The notes beneath the pieces are model-generated. The model did not search any database. It was not told where the DNA came from and saw only the letters and a list, made by a program, of their open reading frames with translations. A program made the translations under genes and the position numbers. Positions 61,599-64,000 of a stretch of DNA of 64,000 nucleotides are shown piece after piece (the stretch's first letter is position 1; each line of letters opens with the position of its first letter). The stretch spans positions 124,001 to 188,000 of the forward strand of contig NZ_QKRB01000044.1 of the NCBI RefSeq assembly GCF_003233845.1, in the 5' to 3' direction. The stretch comes from Paenibacillus sambharensis. GTDB lineage: Bacteria; Bacillota; Bacilli; Paenibacillales; Paenibacillaceae.

Positions 61599-62395
61599 TC
61601 ATGCAGCTTAAACGGATAGATCCCCGCTATTATGTTCTCTTATTTCTGACAAGCTTCGTAGCCGCAGGCCAGCTGTTCCTTGGTTTCTTCCAGCAGTGGG
61701 ACAGTATGTTTACCGCCGTTACGGCGGCAGTAGCGGCCGAGCTGGTGCTAACCCGGATGCTGCGCGGGCGATGGATCGTCCCGCTCAGCGCCCTCATTAC
61801 CGGACTTGGCGTGAGCCTGCTGCTGAGCTCCCATCTGCTGTGGCCTTATGCGCTGGCATCTGTTCTGTCCATCGGCATTAAGCATACGGTCCGGATCGGC
61901 GGCAAGCACTTGTTTAACCCCAACAATGTGGCCATGTGCTTCATGCTCTGGTTCTTACCCCAGTATGCCGTCAGCACGCCCAAGCAGTGGACAAACGGGT
62001 ACGAAATCATGGCTTTTATCCTGCTTCTCGGAGCTGTTGCAGCATACACGGCCGGGAGACTGGATACGGTGCTTGCCTTTATCTCGGGATTTGCGCTGTT
62101 TGCGGCTGTCCGCTCCTTCCTCTTTGGAGACCCCCTGTTTTTTGCTTTCGGGCCTATGCTCGGTGCATCCTTCCAGCTGTTCTGCTTCTTCATGATTACC
62201 GACCCGCAGACAACACCGCCAACACGCAGGGCCAGAGTTTTATTCGCTCTTGGAATCGCCGCCGTGGATGCAGCTCTGCGTGTCATGGAGGTTACGAATT
62301 CCCCATTTTATTCAGCATTTCTGATAGCCCTGTTCGTCGGACTGCCATACAGACTTTATAACCGCCGCCAAACAAGCAAGCTCGCTATGGAATAG
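61595..62395 (+). CDS. RnfD/NqrB-like membrane protein (UnbU-like)
   Basis: A 266-residue integral membrane protein with about eight helices. GIKHTVRIGGKHLFNPNNVA and FFMITDPQTTPPT correspond to conserved loops of the NqrB/RnfD family (the FMATDP motif in NqrB). An SGAT-type flavin attachment site is not visible. UnbU proteins of enediyne clusters belong to this family; an electron-transfer or transport role has been suggested by homology only. Last gene of the ketosynthase operon; the next gene starts 10 bases later with its own GGAGGG. Confidence 0.88.
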   Translation: MIMQLKRIDPRYYVLLFLTSFVAAGQLFLGFFQQWDSMFTAVTAAVAAELVLTRMLRGRWIVPLSALITGLGVSLLLSSHLLWPYALASVLSIGIKHTVRIGGKHLFNPNNVAMCFMLWFLPQYAVSTPKQWTNGYEIMAFILLLGAVAAYTAGRLDTVLAFISGFALFAAVRSFLFGDPLFFAFGPMLGASFQLFCFFMITDPQTTPPTRRARVLFALGIAAVDAALRVMEVTNSPFYSAFLIALFVGLPYRLYNRRQTSKLAME

Positions 62396-62405
62396 GAGGG
62401 ATACG

Positions 62406-63326
62406 ATGGGTGGAAGTGTTGTAACCCATACCAGGCTAATGTCTGCGGAAGAACGTGATGCATGGAGAAGAACAGGAATTGGAGGCAGCGATATAGCAGC
62501 AGTGTTAGGAATGAATCCATGGAAAACTGCTTTGGAAGTATATCTGGACAAGATCGGCGAAGCCGGGCGGGAAGAACCGACTGAGAGAATGCAGCTGGGC
62601 CTTTCTATGAAAGGGGTCATTGCCAGGCAGTTCTCCGAACAGACCGGACTTCGGACGGTTCGCCGCAATATGATCTACGCGCATCCGCAGCACAGGCATC
62701 TCATTGCTACAGTCGACCGCTGGGTTGTCGGTGACGGTGCTGGTCTTCTCTGCAAATCTACGGGTGAATACAGCAGCCCCGAGTGGGACGGGGGCAAGGT
62801 CCCGCTTGTCCCGCTGCTTCAGTGCCAGCATTATATGGCTGTCATGGGAGCGGATCACTGGTGGGTGGCGGCTCTCGTTGGCGGCAATAAACTGAAGATT
62901 GTACGTATTGAACGGGATGAGGCTATGGTTCAGCGGATTATCAGTCAGGGCCTGCAGTTTTGGGAGGGCCATGTCAAAGCCGGGCGTCCGCCGGAGCTTG
63001 ACGGCAGCGAAGGGGCTGTAAGGCTGCTGCGCAGGCAGTTCCCGCCTGATGATTCCTGTGTGGACAGCTGCAAGCTGCTGCCGCGTGAGGCGGAGGATTG
63101 GATCGCAAAGTACAGGAAGGCTGAAGCGGAGGAGAAATCGGCTTTCCGCCGGAAGACAGAAGCGGAGAACCGTCTCAAGCAGATGCTTGGACAGCATGAA
63201 CGAGGGAAGGCGGGCAGCGTCCTCGTAGAGTGGCGAACCGTCCGTTCCCGGACAGGAAACCGGCAGCATTACCGCAGATTCAGGCTGACGGTGAACATGA
63301 ACATGAATTTGCAGGAAACGGAGTGA
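62406..63326 (+). CDS. YqaJ-like (lambda-exonuclease type) nuclease-domain protein
   Basis: A 306-residue protein. RRTGIGGSDIAAVLGMNPWKTALEVYLDKIGE is the typical YqaJ start; LIATVDRWV supplies the metal Asp; PLVPLLQCQHYMAVMGADHWWVAALVGG is the conserved QxxHYM region. The E-x-K catalytic motif reads G-L-L-C-K-S-T, so the Glu seems replaced by Leu. A coiled-coil-like C-terminal part (about 215-270) follows. YqaJ proteins usually belong to phage recombination modules, but no RecT or other phage gene is near. Whether the ORF is co-transcribed with the RnfD-like gene (10-base gap) is open. Confidence 0.82.
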   Translation: MGGSVVTHTRLMSAEERDAWRRTGIGGSDIAAVLGMNPWKTALEVYLDKIGEAGREEPTERMQLGLSMKGVIARQFSEQTGLRTVRRNMIYAHPQHRHLIATVDRWVVGDGAGLLCKSTGEYSSPEWDGGKVPLVPLLQCQHYMAVMGADHWWVAALVGGNKLKIVRIERDEAMVQRIISQGLQFWEGHVKAGRPPELDGSEGAVRLLRRQFPPDDSCVDSCKLLPREAEDWIAKYRKAEAEEKSAFRRKTEAENRLKQMLGQHERGKAGSVLVEWRTVRSRTGNRQHYRRFRLTVNMNMNLQETE

Positions 63327-63328
63327 GG

Positions 63329-64000
63329 ATGCACGTGGCAGAACAACCGTATACTTTGCGAAGGCGAATCAGCTGGGCAGCGGCAGCGGTTATTATTGGA
63401 ATCGTGGCCGCCGGCTTTTGGAATTACCATGTAGTTGACGATTTTGGCAAAAATGTCGTAGCCGCACCGTTAATCGGCGAGGACCCGGCTGCAGCGACCT
63501 ATGAGGACAAGGGGGCAGGATTTGGCTTTCTGTTTGCGGCAGTCGCAGGGCTTGCGGCTACTTTTACAGCCTGCAACTGCGTTGTCTTCAGCATGCTGCC
63601 CGGCTTGACCTGCTCCAAGGCGGCCAGCCGTTTTACTGCAGTGCGGGCGCTGCTTGTCTTTCTGGCAGGCGTTACGGTGGTATGTGCCGCTTACGGCGTT
63701 TACATCGGGGCCTTGGGGGATGGGCAGCTCAGCCAGTATAATGAGCGGGAGGTGAGGTTATCTCAGGCCCAAACTACATTTACCATACTGGGATGTATGA
63801 TGGTGATATGGAGCCTCATCACGTTTGGGTTTATGAATCGTGTTATATCCTGCTTGCCGGCTTCGATCAGGCGTTTCTTTGCTTCACCGATGACACAGGC
63901 CGGATTGATGGGCTTGATGTCAGGTTTCTTCGCGATAGGCAGACCGTACCCGGTGTTTCGGGATTTCCTCGCCTACGCCGCTGAGTCGGGAAGTGTCCTC
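63329..64000 (+). CDS. Multi-spanning membrane protein, possibly CcdA/DsbD-like (3' end outside window)
   Basis: At least 224 residues; the frame runs open to the window edge. ATG 63329 (behind GGAG) or GTG 63335 starts it, 2 bases after the YqaJ-like stop. Helices are predicted near residues 12-32, 65-95, 100-125, 145-170 and 190-210. A Cys pair in FTACNCVVFSMLPGLTC within a helix and GRPYPVFRDFLAYAA later resemble CcdA/DsbD-type thiol-electron carriers, but this family call is weak. A link to the RnfD-like protein is conceivable. Confidence 0.7.
   Translation, partial: MHVAEQPYTLRRRISWAAAAVIIGIVAAGFWNYHVVDDFGKNVVAAPLIGEDPAAATYEDKGAGFGFLFAAVAGLAATFTACNCVVFSMLPGLTCSKAASRFTAVRALLVFLAGVTVVCAAYGVYIGALGDGQLSQYNEREVRLSQAQTTFTILGCMMVIWSLITFGFMNRVISCLPASIRRFFASPMTQAGLMGLMSGFFAIGRPYPVFRDFLAYAAESGSVL

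Noticed and set aside
53575-62395. A classical enediyne biosynthetic cluster
   Set aside because: The iterative enediyne polyketide synthase, its thioesterase and the usual accessory genes are absent; only the UnbL/UnbV/UnbU trio is shared.
51299-63326. Prophage or phage remnant, based on the S24 repressor and YqaJ-like protein
   Set aside because: No integrase, capsid, terminase, lysis or RecT gene and no attachment-site repeats were seen; the two genes are 10 kb apart and separated by a metabolic operon.

Overview
The window looks like chromosome of a Paenibacillus-type Firmicute. The evidence is moderate GC, strong AGGAGG-type ribosome sites with many TTG and GTG starts, an S-layer-anchored glucanase, YesM/YesN-type two-component systems beside LplABC-type sugar ABC genes, and an AraR regulon. 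The genus is an inference from this gene content. I saw no rRNA, tRNA, insertion sequence or CRISPR array.

Layout. (1) 1-2.3 kb: the end of a phosphonate/phosphite-type ABC transporter (phnC, phnE, phnE). (2) 2.5-4.9 kb: an SGNH hydrolase, a VOC-family protein and a lipoprotein. (3) 5-28.6 kb: a beta-glucan utilisation region. It holds a secreted lichenase (GH16), two YesM/YesN sensor-regulator pairs, two paralogous solute-binding proteins (one with no lipobox), an LplB/LplC permease pair, a 1445-residue SLH-GH16-CBM cell-surface glucanase, a GH44-FN3-CBM3 enzyme and a GH3 glucosidase with inverted domain order. (4) 28.7-35.2 kb: divergent araR and araN-araP-araQ-abfA, separated by an intergenic region with four AraR-like boxes and three cre-like sites. 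(5) 35.3-36.1 kb: a SUFU-domain protein.

(6) 36.1-62.4 kb is the unusual part and reads as a biosynthetic locus made of several transcription units. The left half has a class-III aminotransferase, an M2-like metallopeptidase and small unannotated proteins. It then has an AraC regulator leading a small-molecule kinase / HAD / nucleotidyltransferase / GT1 glycosyltransferase cassette, an unknown 173-residue protein, and an FAD oxidoreductase / SRPBCC-PDZ fusion / cupin operon. A groES-groEL pair without CIRCE and a GT2 glycosyltransferase follow. The right half starts with a second, clearly paralogous AraC regulator. It then runs in one tight operon through a TPR-like anchored protein, ketosynthase, degenerate ketosynthase, ketosynthase, ketoreductase, acyl carrier protein, DUF1702 protein, CRTAC1/UnbV lipoprotein and RnfD-like membrane protein. 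The last three form the UnbL-UnbV-UnbU trio known from enediyne gene clusters. Here the enediyne polyketide synthase is absent and a discrete type II ketosynthase set takes its place. I regard this as the best candidate for an undescribed system.

(7) 62.4-64 kb: a YqaJ-like nuclease lacking an expected catalytic Glu, and the start of a multi-spanning, Cys-containing membrane protein that runs off the window.
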